DNA of 64,000 bases from JBGZEX01 sp041846495 (GCA_041846495.1 JBGZEX010000069.1:1-64000), one strand, 5' to 3'. Counted from the first letter of the stretch, positions 18,752 through 28,221 are shown. A program made the numbers and translations. The notes: a model not told the origin generated them from the sequence alone.

Positions 18752-20095
18752 ATGGATGTTTTTATAAAAATACTGCAACTGATTTTGAGCCTTTCGATTT
18801 TGGTGCTTTTTCATGAAGCGGGACATTTTATGTTTGCCAAGTTGTTTAAGGTAAAAGTCGAGAAATTTTATATTTTTTTCGATGCCGGTTTTTCTCTTTT
18901 CAAATTCAGGAAAGGAGATACCGAATACGGAATGGGCTGGATTCCTTTCGGGGGATATGTGAAAATTGCCGGTATGATAGACGAGTCTTTAGACCTTAAA
19001 CAAATGAAAGAAGAACCCAAACCCTGGGAATTTCGTTCCAAACCGGCTTGGCAACGGCTTTTGATTATGGCGGGAGGGGTAATCGTAAATGTCGTTTTGG
19101 CATTCTTTATTTATATTATGGTGCTTTATTCGTGGGGAGAGGCTTATTTACCCATGGAAAATGTGAAATACGGGGTGGTTTGCGATTCCGCCTTTATCCA
19201 TATAGGACTTAGAGACGGAGATAAAATTTTGGCGATAGACCAATGTAAATTGGAGCGATTTTCGGATATAATTCCGGAGATCTTATTGAATAAATCCAAA
19301 ACTATTCAGGTCGAACGCGAAGGACGTTTATTGACGATACCCATTCCCGAAACTTTTATCGATGAAATATTGGATATTTCTTCGAGAAGTTATAAAGTAC
19401 CCATGCTTATTGCTCCGCGTATTAAGACGGACGGACTTCTCGTGCGGGGGTTTACGGATCATTCTCCGGCTTATGATGCCGGTATGCGAGTGGGAGATAC
19501 TTTATTGGCAATCGATAATATGCCTATAGTATTTGCGGACGATCTCCGGACAGCCATAAAAAAACGTAAATCCGATATCGTCGAAACCGTCGTATTACGG
19601 AATAAGGATACGCTTCGCTATTCTTTTTTGTTGAGAGAGGACGGATTGATGGGAGTGGAATATTCTTTGTTGAAACAATTGGAATATGCCGTAAAATATT
19701 ATTCTTTCATAGAATCCGTTCCTGCCGGAATAAAGATGGGCGTGGGGGAACTCAAATCTTATGTCAAACAGTTGAAATTGATTTTTTCAAGCGGGACGAA
19801 AGTGGCTAAATCCGTAGGAGGCTTCGGTTCCATTGCCAATGTGTTTCCGGGGGTTTGGAATTGGCATTCGTTTTGGGTATTGACGGCTTTGATATCGATA
19901 ATGTTGGCCGTGATGAATATTCTTCCCATTCCGGCGTTGGACGGTGGACATGTGCTTTTTCTTTTGTATGAAATTATAACAAGGCGAAAGATGAATGAAA
20001 AATTTATGGAATACGCTCAAATCGGCGGAATGATGTTTATATTGGCCTTGTTTATATTGGCAAATATGAATGATGTCATTAAATTTTTCAGATAG
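18752..20095 (+). CDS. rseP: Site-2 intramembrane zinc protease RseP
   Basis: A 447-residue inner-membrane protease of the S2P family that cleaves membrane segments of regulators or signal peptides. The active-site helix carries HEAGH at residues 21-25, two PDZ-like regions lie between (for example the GLRDGDKILAI segment), and the third catalytic motif is LDGGH near residue 400, followed by C-terminal membrane helices. It is downstream of dxr as in many genomes. Its stop codon is immediately followed by the GTG start of the next gene, so translation is probably coupled. Confidence 0.95.
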   Translation: MDVFIKILQLILSLSILVLFHEAGHFMFAKLFKVKVEKFYIFFDAGFSLFKFRKGDTEYGMGWIPFGGYVKIAGMIDESLDLKQMKEEPKPWEFRSKPAWQRLLIMAGGVIVNVVLAFFIYIMVLYSWGEAYLPMENVKYGVVCDSAFIHIGLRDGDKILAIDQCKLERFSDIIPEILLNKSKTIQVEREGRLLTIPIPETFIDEILDISSRSYKVPMLIAPRIKTDGLLVRGFTDHSPAYDAGMRVGDTLLAIDNMPIVFADDLRTAIKKRKSDIVETVVLRNKDTLRYSFLLREDGLMGVEYSLLKQLEYAVKYYSFIESVPAGIKMGVGELKSYVKQLKLIFSSGTKVAKSVGGFGSIANVFPGVWNWHSFWVLTALISIMLAVMNILPIPALDGGHVLFLLYEIITRRKMNEKFMEYAQIGGMMFILALFILANMNDVIKFFR

Positions 20096-21121
20096 GTGAA
20101 AATTATCGCATTTGTTTTACGGATTTTGATTTTCGTGTTTTGTGCAGATGCCGTCACCGCACAAAATCATAGGATAATGTTTTATAATACGGAAAATTTT
20201 TTCGATATACGAAATAATCCCTGCACTCGAGATGACGAATTTACACCTTCGGGAGCAAAGCATTGGACGAAGGTACGCTATGCCACGAAGTTGAAAAATA
20301 TTGCCAAAGTGATAACCCGGCTCGGCAAAGGGAATTTTCCCCTTATCATAGGACTTGCCGAAGTGGAGAATGAAAATGTGATACGGGATTTAATACGGAA
20401 GACATCGCTCAGAGAGGGGAATTACGCTTATATACATCACGAGTCCCCCGATTTGAGAGGAATTGATGTCGCCTTGCTGTTTTCTGAAAAAGAGGTTTGT
20501 CTGTCGGCAAAAAAATTCATTACCCTGAATCTGGCTAAGAAAAAAAATCGCAGTTTTTCGAGGGAAATCCTTTATGCCAAATTGCGATTTGTGAAATCGA
20601 ATCATGATTTGCACGTATTCGTATGTCATTTCCCTTCTAAAAGAGGAGGAGTGAGAGCTACGGAATGGAAACGGGAAATTGCAGCCGGGACTTTGCGCCG
20701 GCAAATCGATTCCATTCAAAAAGCCGATTCCCGGAAAGCCCGTATATTGGTGATGGGGGATATGAATTGCAGGGCGGATGAAAAAGTCATAAGAGAAGTT
20801 TTGAATGTACGCACAATGGAGAGTATGCCGGACCCGGCTGTATTGTATAATACGGGCAGCCGTTTTGAAAGGAAAAATGTCGGGACCTATAAATTCAGAG
20901 GAAAATGGGAATTGCTCGACCATATATTCGTCACGGGAAATTTATTATGCGATGATGCGGAGGTCCGGGTAGGAGTAATGCAGATTTTCTCCGAAGATTT
21001 TATGATAGAAAAAGATAAAAAGCATTACGGATTTCGTCCCCGTCCTACCTATAGCGGAATGCGTTACAGGGGAGGATACAGCGATCATTTTCCGGTTTAT
21101 GTGGATGTATATTTTAAATAA
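20096..21121 (+). CDS. Secreted endonuclease/exonuclease/phosphatase-family protein
   Basis: A 341-residue protein with a signal peptide (about residues 1-22, ending VTAQ) and a full EEP fold: MFYNTENFFD near the N-terminus, the metal-binding E in LAEVENE, GDMNCRADE in the middle, and the catalytic SDHFPVY at the end. The family includes DNases, phosphodiesterases and sphingomyelinase-like enzymes; the substrate here is unknown. It probably acts in the periplasm or outside. The start is a GTG directly abutting the rseP stop; no later Met gives an intact signal peptide. Confidence 0.85.
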   Translation: MKIIAFVLRILIFVFCADAVTAQNHRIMFYNTENFFDIRNNPCTRDDEFTPSGAKHWTKVRYATKLKNIAKVITRLGKGNFPLIIGLAEVENENVIRDLIRKTSLREGNYAYIHHESPDLRGIDVALLFSEKEVCLSAKKFITLNLAKKKNRSFSREILYAKLRFVKSNHDLHVFVCHFPSKRGGVRATEWKREIAAGTLRRQIDSIQKADSRKARILVMGDMNCRADEKVIREVLNVRTMESMPDPAVLYNTGSRFERKNVGTYKFRGKWELLDHIFVTGNLLCDDAEVRVGVMQIFSEDFMIEKDKKHYGFRPRPTYSGMRYRGGYSDHFPVYVDVYFK

Positions 21122-21174
21122 TCCTTTTACGGTTTTTGTTCCGATGTGCGTTATCGAATTTAAAAAAAGAATTT

Positions 21175-21208
21175 TTTGGTTAAAATTAGAATTCATTTAT
21201 TACCTTTG
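21175..21208 (+). promoter_or_regulatory. Promoter of corA
   Basis: TTTG (21175-21178) and TACCTTTG (21201-21208), separated by 22 bases. The -7 box is a perfect match; the spacing is a little long. The ATG of corA is 110 bases downstream, so the leader is long. Confidence 0.65.
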
Positions 21209-21318
21209 CACTTGTTGAATTCATTTTGGATATATGGACGACTATCACCAACGGATTTAAAACGGAACGGAGGTTTTCTTAAAAGCCTTTGTTCATATAA
21301 TTATGGAGGGGCTTTATT

Positions 21319-22245
21319 ATGAGAAGATTTCTGTATTGCGAGGCCGGATTTGTCGAAAAAACGACGTGGCAGGAGGATTGTTGGGTGAATATAGAATTGC
21401 CTACACGTGAAGATATTCTCTACCTTACCGAAACTTTGAGTATTCCCGATTCTTTTCTTTCGGATATCGAGGACGTGGATGAGCGTCCCCGTATAGAAAT
21501 CGAAGATGGTTGGACGATGATGATATTGCGTATTCCCTATCATAGTGCGGGGGATGCCGTTCCCTATATTACCGTCCCCTTGGGTATTATTCTTAAAGAA
21601 CATTATCTGATTACGGTTTGTCATTACGCAACGGATATGATTTCCGATTTTATCCGTTATATCGATAAAAAAAATTATGTGATTACGGAAATATGGGATT
21701 TGGTTTTCAGATTGTTTTTGTCTTCATCGGTTTGGTATTTGAAATATCTGAAGCAATTGAATGCTCAAACCCGGGATGCGGAATGGGAATTGGAACTCTC
21801 GGTAGAAAACGAGGAGTTGCATCGGTTGCTTAAGATAGAAAAATCCTATGTGTTTTTCATTACTTCTTTGCAAGGCAACGACAGTCTTTTGACAAAGCTC
21901 AAAAATCTGAGATTTCAGCGGGAGTTTTTCGATGAAGAGTTGGTGGAAGACGTGGAAATCGAATTGAAACAGGCCTTGGAAACTTCCCGCATTTATAGTG
22001 ATATTTTAAGCAGTACGATGGATTCTTTCGCTTCGGTTATATCGAATAACCTGGGCGTTATCATGAAACGCATGACGGCTATTTCGGTGATATTGATGGT
22101 GCCTACGCTTATCGCCAGTTTTTACGGAATGAACGTGCCCAACGGCATGGAGACTTATAATCTCGGTTTTATTCTGATTTGCATTATCTCTATTTTCTTA
22201 TCGGGAATAGCGGTATGGTATTTCCGTAAGCGCAATTGGTTTTAA
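21319..22245 (+). CDS. corA: CorA-type magnesium/divalent metal transporter
   Basis: A 308-residue inner-membrane channel for Mg2+ (or Co2+, Ni2+ or Zn2+). The large cytoplasmic N-terminal domain is followed by two C-terminal membrane helices; the selectivity motif GMN is at residues 270-272 (YGMN), and the tail ends in the basic YFRKRNWF. It has its own promoter and a leader of about 100 bases that could hold a control element, though I recognise none. Its TAA stop overlaps the stop of the convergent pseudouridine synthase gene within one TTAA. Confidence 0.93.
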   Translation: MRRFLYCEAGFVEKTTWQEDCWVNIELPTREDILYLTETLSIPDSFLSDIEDVDERPRIEIEDGWTMMILRIPYHSAGDAVPYITVPLGIILKEHYLITVCHYATDMISDFIRYIDKKNYVITEIWDLVFRLFLSSSVWYLKYLKQLNAQTRDAEWELELSVENEELHRLLKIEKSYVFFITSLQGNDSLLTKLKNLRFQREFFDEELVEDVEIELKQALETSRIYSDILSSTMDSFASVISNNLGVIMKRMTAISVILMVPTLIASFYGMNVPNGMETYNLGFILICIISIFLSGIAVWYFRKRNWF

Positions 22246-23309
22246 TCTTGTCGTTGTCGAATGGTATAATTTCTCCATGCTTCGATTAAAAGTTGCATGT
22301 CTTGGGGAAGGGGCGAATCGAAACACATCCTTTCCCCGGTTATAGGATGGTCGAATTCCAATGTCTTTGCGTGTAGAGCCTGACGAGGGCAAAGGGCGAA
22401 GCAATTCGTCACGAATTGCTTGTATTTTGCAAAAGTCGTTCCTTTCAGGACGACATCGCCTCCGTATTCGGGATCGTTGAAAAGAGGGTGTTTGATATGT
22501 TTGAAATGAGCTCTTATTTGATGTGTACGTCCCGTTTCCAATATGCATTCTACGATTGTCGTATACAGGAGGCGTTCTACGACTCTGTAGTGGGTGACAG
22601 CCTCTTTTCCGGAGCTCCCGTCGGGGAAACATTTCATGATTTTTCTGTCTTTGGGATCCCTGCCGATATTGCCGATGACGGTGCCGCTGTCGTTTTTCAT
22701 ATTTCCCCAGCATACTGCCGTGTATTTTCTTCCCGATGTTTTATTGAAAAACTGAAGGGCGAGATTTCGTTTTGCCGTTTCGGTTTTGGCGACTACCAAT
22801 AATCCCGACGTATTTTTATCGATGCGGTGTACGAGACCGGGACGGAAATCATCCCCGGAAAACATGGGATTTCCCTTGAGATACCAGGCTAAGGCATTGA
22901 CCATTGTGCCTGAGAAATGTCCGAATGACGGATGGACTACCATTCCGGCTTCCTTGTCGATAACCAATAAGGATTCGTCTTCGTATACGATATTCAGGGG
23001 AATATCTTCCGGAATTATTTCCAATTCCCGTTTGGGAAACGACATAACGACGGAGACCGAATCTCCCGGTTTTACTTTGTAATTGGGTTTTACTTCTTTT
23101 TCGTTTACCCGTATATTGCCCGCTTCCGCCGCATATTGAATCTTTGTCCGGGATACATTGGGAAGACGATCGTTCAGAAATTTGTCGATGCGTAACGGTG
23201 TTTGGCCGGGGTCTACGGTTATGCGATAATGTTCGAATTCCGTTTCTTCGATGAAATCATCGGTTTCTTCGTCAAAAATATCGTTATTTATCGGTTGAGG
23301 GATTGACAT
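22242..23309 (-). CDS. rluD: RluA/RluD-family 23S rRNA pseudouridine synthase
   Basis: Isomerises uridine to pseudouridine in structured RNA, most likely 23S rRNA helix 69 if it is a true RluD. The 355-residue protein has an acidic N-terminal stretch, an S4 RNA-binding domain (about residues 35-95) and the catalytic domain with D164 in the HRIDKNTSGLL motif. RluA, RluC and RluD are hard to tell apart by motif; the S4 domain favours RluC/D. Its start overlaps the end of the upstream PASTA gene by 26 bases, so the two are translated together. Confidence 0.92.
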   Translation of the reverse strand: MSIPQPINNDIFDEETDDFIEETEFEHYRITVDPGQTPLRIDKFLNDRLPNVSRTKIQYAAEAGNIRVNEKEVKPNYKVKPGDSVSVVMSFPKRELEIIPEDIPLNIVYEDESLLVIDKEAGMVVHPSFGHFSGTMVNALAWYLKGNPMFSGDDFRPGLVHRIDKNTSGLLVVAKTETAKRNLALQFFNKTSGRKYTAVCWGNMKNDSGTVIGNIGRDPKDRKIMKCFPDGSSGKEAVTHYRVVERLLYTTIVECILETGRTHQIRAHFKHIKHPLFNDPEYGGDVVLKGTTFAKYKQFVTNCFALCPRQALHAKTLEFDHPITGERMCFDSPLPQDMQLLIEAWRNYTIRQRQD

Positions 23310-24132
23310 GGAATGTTTTTAAAATTGCGGAATCTATACCGGTTGAATCGATACTCATAAGTTTTTCTTTGTCGCAGGTTACGTATAAAATAACGGAACT
23401 TCCGGCGGAAACTTTTGTGTCCGGATAATAAGGTGGAATTTGGAGGGCGACAATGGCCTTTTGTTTGTCGGCGACGGAAACGGAGCGATCTCCGATGATT
23501 TCTCCTATATTGAGAAGATTCGTATGGGCCATATCGACCGCCTCTTTTAGAGAGAGACGGGTGAAATTCGGAAGCGATACCTCGTTTTCTCCCCCGTTAC
23601 CGTCGCCCAATACGATATCTACGCTTGTGTGGCGTGGCAATTTGACTCCTTTTTCGATAATTTCATCGTCATGGTTTATATGCAGGACTAAATTTTTGAA
23701 TTCGGAAGGAGCATATAGGATGTTTTTGACTTTGAATCCTTTGGTTTTAATGATTTGTAAAGTTTGACGGAAGGGCATATTTCGAATTTCGGGAAATTCT
23801 ATCATTTCGGCAGCATAGGCATTGATGGTGAGTTGCAGTTTTCGGCCGTGTTTTATTTTGGTATCGGGGAGAGGATATTGGTCTACGACCATACCTTTGG
23901 GAATGCTGTCATCGAATATGGAGTCGACAACAATGGTTTGTATTTTTAAATGTTTCGCAACGGATGCGGCTTCTTTTTCATTCAATCGGATTACATTGGG
24001 TACGGTAATTGAAAAATCGTGATCCGTATATCGTTTTAAGGAACGGATAACGATAAAAATGATTGCAAAAGCTAAAATGATAGCGATTATCAAATTGGCA
24101 ATGACGAATTTTATTTTTTCCGGTATTTTCAT
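23284..24132 (-). CDS. Membrane-anchored PASTA-domain protein
   Basis: A 282-residue protein: short cytoplasmic N-terminus, one membrane helix (about residues 12-33) and three PASTA-like repeats outside (VPNVIRLNEKEAA, FPEIRNMPFRQTL, LPNFTRLSLKEAV). PASTA domains often bind peptidoglycan fragments; here there is no kinase or penicillin-binding domain, as in the stand-alone PASTA proteins usual beside rluD in Bacteroidota. I start at the ATG at 24132, because a perfect -7 box lies at 24159-24166 between this ATG and a possible upstream start at 24180. Confidence 0.88.
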   Translation of the reverse strand: MKIPEKIKFVIANLIIAIILAFAIIFIVIRSLKRYTDHDFSITVPNVIRLNEKEAASVAKHLKIQTIVVDSIFDDSIPKGMVVDQYPLPDTKIKHGRKLQLTINAYAAEMIEFPEIRNMPFRQTLQIIKTKGFKVKNILYAPSEFKNLVLHINHDDEIIEKGVKLPRHTSVDIVLGDGNGGENEVSLPNFTRLSLKEAVDMAHTNLLNIGEIIGDRSVSVADKQKAIVALQIPPYYPDTKVSAGSSVILYVTCDKEKLMSIDSTGIDSAILKTFHVNPSTDK

Positions 24133-24158
24133 AATATAAAAAAGCGATTTTCCGATTA

Positions 24159-24166
24159 CAAAAATA
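24159..24166 (-). promoter_or_regulatory. -7 box of the PASTA-rluD operon
   Basis: TATTTTTG on the minus strand matches TAnnTTTG exactly, 26 bases before the chosen PASTA start codon. No clear -33 TTTG was seen. Confidence 0.6.
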
Positions 24167-24300
24167 GGTAGTTTTTTCAATTATCTAAATCTTGTTCTCG
24201 TTTATTTGAATTCCGAGATGAATTCGGACTTTATCCTGCGGGATGAAATGAGGACCGAAAGTTTATTGGTCATTCTTGGAAGGAATTTATTTTTATTACT

Positions 24301-24308
24301 TAAATTTG
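24301..24308 (+). promoter_or_regulatory. -7 box of the 137-residue gene and antiporter
   Basis: TAAATTTG matches TAnnTTTG and lies 15 bases upstream of the ATG at 24324. It shows that a longer reading from 24276 is not the real start. Confidence 0.6.
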
Positions 24309-24323
24309 AACTCTAAATTGAAT

Positions 24324-24737
24324 ATGATGGATAGAAAATTGGAGGAAATATGCGGGGCTTATCCGGAATGTCCGGAACTTGTGTCTTTTTATGAAATATG
24401 GGGGAATAAACCTTATTTGACTGAATTGTTTGAAGCATTGGATGCTTGCAGTCCGGACTGGAATCGGGAAAAACAGTTGGGAAGTTGGGCTGTGGAGTTT
24501 ATGAACGGGATTTTGGATACGGAGGAGGTGGATTTGGAAACCGCAACATCCGATGAGAGGAAAGCGTATTTCAGAGAAAAATTGGAAATTCAATACGAAG
24601 ACTTTGTCAGGATGCATCAATTCGCCCGCCTGAATCAAGCGAATGCGGACATTCGCTTGAAAGACATGCTGTATCCCGATTTGACTGCTTATTTATCCCG
24701 GGAGGGAGAAAAAACGGGTTTCCCCATATTAAAATAG
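24324..24737 (+). CDS. Unrecognised small acidic protein before the Ca2+/Na+ antiporter
   Basis: A 137-residue soluble protein, acidic, rich in aromatic residues and predicted mainly helical, with no signal peptide or membrane segment. I do not recognise a family. The segment DIRLKDMLYPDLTAYL lies near the C-terminus. Only two bases separate its stop from the antiporter ATG, so the two are co-transcribed and probably coupled, hinting at a role linked to the antiporter, but that is inference. The start is the first ATG of an ATGATG pair after the -7 box. Confidence 0.75.
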   Translation: MMDRKLEEICGAYPECPELVSFYEIWGNKPYLTELFEALDACSPDWNREKQLGSWAVEFMNGILDTEEVDLETATSDERKAYFREKLEIQYEDFVRMHQFARLNQANADIRLKDMLYPDLTAYLSREGEKTGFPILK

Positions 24738-24739
24738 GT

Positions 24740-25690
24740 ATGGACGTATTGATATTGATAGGTGGATTGCTTCTGGTAACCTATGGAGCGAATCTTATGA
24801 CCGATGGGGCTGCGGCATTGGCTAAACGTCTGAAAGTTAGCGATCTTGTGATAGGACTCACGGTAGTAGCATTCGGGACATCCGCTCCGGAATTGGTGGT
24901 AAGTGTGGTTTCCGCTTTAAAGGGTAGTTCCGATTTGGCCATAGGCAATGTGGTCGGGAGTAATATTTTCAATATATTGTTGATTGTAGGTTTTACGGCA
25001 TTGGTTACCCCCATTGCCATCAATCGTACTACTTTAACCAAAGAAATTCCCTTGACCATCTTGTCGTTTGTCGTATTGTTCGTAATGGCGAACGACGGAT
25101 TATTCGACAATATGCCTGAAAATTTTATCGGACGGGGGGATAGTATTGTTTTGCTTGCATTCTTTTTGATATTTATGTTTTATACTTTTTCCATAGCGAA
25201 ATCTTCGGGAGATTCGGTCGAGGAAGTAAAAGGAATGCGGATTTTCAAAGCCGTTCTCTTCGTCTTTTTCGGTTTGGCGGGACTTATCGGAGGCGGACAT
25301 CTTTTTGTGGTAGGGGCATCCGGTATTGCCCGGGCTTTGGGAGTAAGCGAAGCGATTATCGGACTGACAATCGTATCCGCAGGCACTTCTTTACCCGAAT
25401 TGGCGGCTTCCGTAGCCGCCGCATTGAAAAAAAATCCGGAGTTGGCCATAGGCAATGTGGTCGGTTCCTGTCTCTTCAACGTATTTTTTATCCTGGGATG
25501 TAGCGGTACGATTCGGCCGATGCGGGTTTGGGAGATTACGAATGCGGATTTCGGCGTAATGATATTCTCCGGCATATTGCTTTACCTGTTCGGGCTTTTG
25601 TTTAAGAAACGGGAGATTACCCGCTGGGAAGGAGGAATCATGGTTGTCTGCTTTATTCTTTACTTATCGTACCTTATTATAAAGGTTTGA
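24740..25690 (+). CDS. Calcium/sodium antiporter (CaCA family)
   Basis: A 316-residue inner-membrane exchanger, probably expelling Ca2+ in exchange for Na+ or K+. Ten or so hydrophobic helices are arranged as two inverted halves, each with the alpha-repeat signature: GTSAPELVVS with GNVVGSNIFN in the first half, and GTSLPELAAS with GNVVGSCLFN in the second. These hold the ion-binding glutamates. It resembles the YrbG type. A strong hairpin terminator follows 13 bases after the stop. Confidence 0.93.
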   Translation: MDVLILIGGLLLVTYGANLMTDGAAALAKRLKVSDLVIGLTVVAFGTSAPELVVSVVSALKGSSDLAIGNVVGSNIFNILLIVGFTALVTPIAINRTTLTKEIPLTILSFVVLFVMANDGLFDNMPENFIGRGDSIVLLAFFLIFMFYTFSIAKSSGDSVEEVKGMRIFKAVLFVFFGLAGLIGGGHLFVVGASGIARALGVSEAIIGLTIVSAGTSLPELAASVAAALKKNPELAIGNVVGSCLFNVFFILGCSGTIRPMRVWEITNADFGVMIFSGILLYLFGLLFKKREITRWEGGIMVVCFILYLSYLIIKV

Positions 25691-25703
25691 ATTATCGACA
25701 ATA

Positions 25704-25738
25704 AAAGTACCGGAAGTTTTTTCGACTTCCGGTACTTT
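25704..25738. terminator. Bidirectional terminator between antiporter and susD remnant
   Basis: A 14-bp perfect stem (25704-25717 with 25725-25738; loop TTTTTCG) between convergent genes. The A-rich and T-rich flanks on both sides suit termination in either direction. Confidence 0.8.
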
Positions 25739-25769
25739 CAGAATCAAAGGTTTTTCATTCCTTTAAACT

Positions 25770-26465
25770 TCAATCGACTAAATGGGGATTTGCGGTTACG
25801 GCTTCTTTGGGAAAAGGCAGAGTATATCGGGGATCGTCTTTTTGGAGTTCTCCTTTTATCTCATTGAATTCGGAGTCTGTGAATGTTTTGACGAGAGCAG
25901 GACGTTCCGTTCGTCTCAAATCGAACCATCTCATACCCTCGAATGCAAGTTCCCTTCCTCTTTCGTCGAGAATGATGCGTATGAGCCCGGTTTTGTCCAT
26001 ATTGTCGATTTCCGTGCTTATTACGGGAAGATAATATCGGGACAGGCGATTTTTAAGAAAATCCTTGAGGAGTTTTTTTGCACCGCTTATATCTTCCGTA
26101 CGGGCATAAGCTTCTGCAGCGCTCAGCCATACCTCGGATGTGCGTAACCCGCAACGCTCCTCTTTTTTCATACCTTTATTGGGGAAAAGCCCTGCCCAGG
26201 ATGCGGCGATATAGGTATTCGCCCGCCGGTCATTGTAGATAGTGTCGTGCTTATCCGTATTATAGAGTTCCGCAAAGGAGGGATTTACGGAAATTTCCCC
26301 ATTGATGAAGTCCTGACCTCCCGTTTCCAAAGCTAAAAGGGATTCTTGCGAATCGAAACGGAAAGGAAGGATATGCTCCGCCGCATTGAGATTTTCGAGC
26401 CGGAGAGTAGGAAGGAGTTCCTTCGTAAGTTCGACGACTTCCTTCCATTCGCATTTAAACAGTCT
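25770..26465 (-). pseudogene. 3' remnant of a SusD/RagB gene
   Basis: About 230 codons of the C-terminal half of a SusD/RagB-type lipoprotein, the outer-membrane glycan-binding partner of SusC. Diagnostic pieces are DERGRELAFEGMRWFDLRR, LPFPKEAV and the final NPHLVD. The reading is open upstream to about 26465 (CEWKEVVELTKELLP) but has no start codon, signal peptide or N-terminal half; before that point the sequence belongs to the metalloprotease gene in another frame. It is therefore the distal piece of a deletion or recombination that removed the 5' part of susD. Any product would need an internal start such as the TTG at 26330. Confidence 0.8.
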
Positions 26466-28099
26466 TCTCCATACCAGAATTTCCGGTCGTTTTCATGAGC
26501 TCTTAGATAGTTGTCCAAGAGGCTGCTCTCTTCTTCGGGATGTTTTGCTCCCGTCCATCTGTATCCCCAATTTATGGCGTGTTTATCGTATGTTCCGATA
26601 AGAGGCGTGAGATAAGTTACCCCGTCTTCCGGTTGAGCCACATAATTGAAACGGGCATAGTCCATTATGGAAGAAGCCGTTCCCATTTTTTCGGTAAACT
26701 TCGGAGAACGGAGAGAGTCTACCGGATAAGAAGAAGAGGCACCCATATTATGCTTTAATCCGAAAGTATGGCCTATTTCATGGGAGGCTACGAAGCGGAT
26801 ACCGTTTGCCATATGGGCGTCGTCCAATGTGTTGGGACGGGACATGGGATCGGTGGGCCCGGTTTGGATCCTCATCCAACTGTGGAGGAGGGTCATTACG
26901 TTATGACTCCAGATGACATCGGCTTCTATGATTTCTCCGGAGCGAGGGTCGATTACCGATGGTCCCATGGCATTGGCCAATTCCGAGGCTGCATAGGTGA
27001 TGACCGAATACCGGACATCTTCTATATCGAAATCGGGATCTCCGGAGCGGACATGTTTTACCTGTACCGCATTTTTAAAACCGGCGGCTTCGAAAGCTTT
27101 ATTCCAGTCCAATACTCCCAATTCTATATTTTTAATCCATTTTTCGGGAGTTGCCGGGTCTATGTAAAAGACGATGGGTTTGAGCGGTTCAACCAATATG
27201 CCTTGCCTATAGGCTTCTCTGTCTTCCGGTTTGGGTTCGAGTCTCCATCTGTGGATGACTTCTCTTTTTTCCACTTTCTGTTGAGTATCGTCGAAATAGA
27301 GTTTGGGGGAGGAAAAATACCCGATTCTCGGATCTGCAAACCTCGGAGTCATGGCTTCTTCCGGGAGAAGGACGATATTGGTGCTGGTTTCCACCGTAAG
27401 GGGTACGGCTTCGTTTCCTTCGCTAACCGAGGTGGTAAGGAGGGATTTGACCACGATGTTTTCCCGGAACGACTTGATTTTTTTGATACTTGAAAGTTCC
27501 TGTATAACGGAAGAACCTAAAGAAATATTGTTGTAAAGGTCGTTAAAACTTTTGCGACTGCCGTCGAATACTTTGTTAACCTTGATGACGACGCTATTTT
27601 CTCCATAGGCTTCGATAGGGAAGTATTCGATTATGGAATTGCCGTAATTCTTTTTTACGGAGGCCGCTATATTGGATTCCGGATTTACTACTGCCTTGGG
27701 TTCTATTGTGGAAACCCATATCTTTTTTTGAGCGGAATCTTTATGAAAGCGGATCAGCCGGCTTTGGTATTCCATGCCGTTATTGAGTCCGGCGGTGTTG
27801 AGTGCGTAGGGCACGGCCGAAACCTTATTGACTATGAGGAATTCCCGTTCGAAAAGCCGGTCGGCAATTTCGAAATAATATGTATTTTCGACTTTGTGTA
27901 CGTCGATGACTCCTTTGGAGGTGACGGCTTTTTCGAGGAGTTTTTTATAATTTCCGATACTGTCCTGCTTTATTCCGATTGTATTTTCGAAATATAATGG
28001 TAGGGGTGTCCGGGCTGCGTGAATCGTACCGAAACCTCCCAATCCGGCTACGATAAAATACAAGAGCCGGCTACGATAAAAAATATTGTTTTTTTGCAT
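26333..28099 (-). CDS. Truncated zinc metalloprotease (DUF5117/DUF5118 type)
   Basis: Secreted zinc peptidase of the Bacteroidota family with DUF5118 and DUF5117 domains. A signal peptide (about 1-28) is followed by the long N-terminal region and the catalytic domain: HEIGHTFGLKH at residues 440-450 supplies H440, H444, H450 and E441, and SIMDY forms the Met-turn. After about residue 540 (WYGED) the frame runs into sequence that encodes a SusD C-terminus in another frame, adding about 45 meaningless residues before the stop. Full-length relatives are about 800 residues or more, so roughly the last 300 are missing. The catalytic core is intact; activity is uncertain. Confidence 0.8.
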   Translation of the reverse strand: MQKNNIFYRSRLLYFIVAGLGGFGTIHAARTPLPLYFENTIGIKQDSIGNYKKLLEKAVTSKGVIDVHKVENTYYFEIADRLFEREFLIVNKVSAVPYALNTAGLNNGMEYQSRLIRFHKDSAQKKIWVSTIEPKAVVNPESNIAASVKKNYGNSIIEYFPIEAYGENSVVIKVNKVFDGSRKSFNDLYNNISLGSSVIQELSSIKKIKSFRENIVVKSLLTTSVSEGNEAVPLTVETSTNIVLLPEEAMTPRFADPRIGYFSSPKLYFDDTQQKVEKREVIHRWRLEPKPEDREAYRQGILVEPLKPIVFYIDPATPEKWIKNIELGVLDWNKAFEAAGFKNAVQVKHVRSGDPDFDIEDVRYSVITYAASELANAMGPSVIDPRSGEIIEADVIWSHNVMTLLHSWMRIQTGPTDPMSRPNTLDDAHMANGIRFVASHEIGHTFGLKHNMGASSSYPVDSLRSPKFTEKMGTASSIMDYARFNYVAQPEDGVTYLTPLIGTYDKHAINWGYRWTGAKHPEEESSLLDNYLRAHENDRKFWYGEDCLNANGRKSSNLRRNSFLLSGSKISMRRSISFLSVSIRKNPF

Positions 28100-28221
28100 G
28101 TGATAAAAAAATTAGGGCTTCAATATTAGGAAAAATGGGAAATAATCAAGTAAATCGGAGGCGATTTTTCGATTATTCGGGCTCCGTATTCCGGACGGGA
28201 GCGGTTTAGTCGACGGAAGTA

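Noticed and set aside
24276..24323. Longer start of the 137-residue gene
   Set aside because: This stretch holds the promoter box TAAATTTG; the ATG at 24324 follows it.
26330..28099. A real fused protease-SusD protein
   Set aside because: The two parts are in different frames, so no continuous fusion protein can be made without a frameshift.
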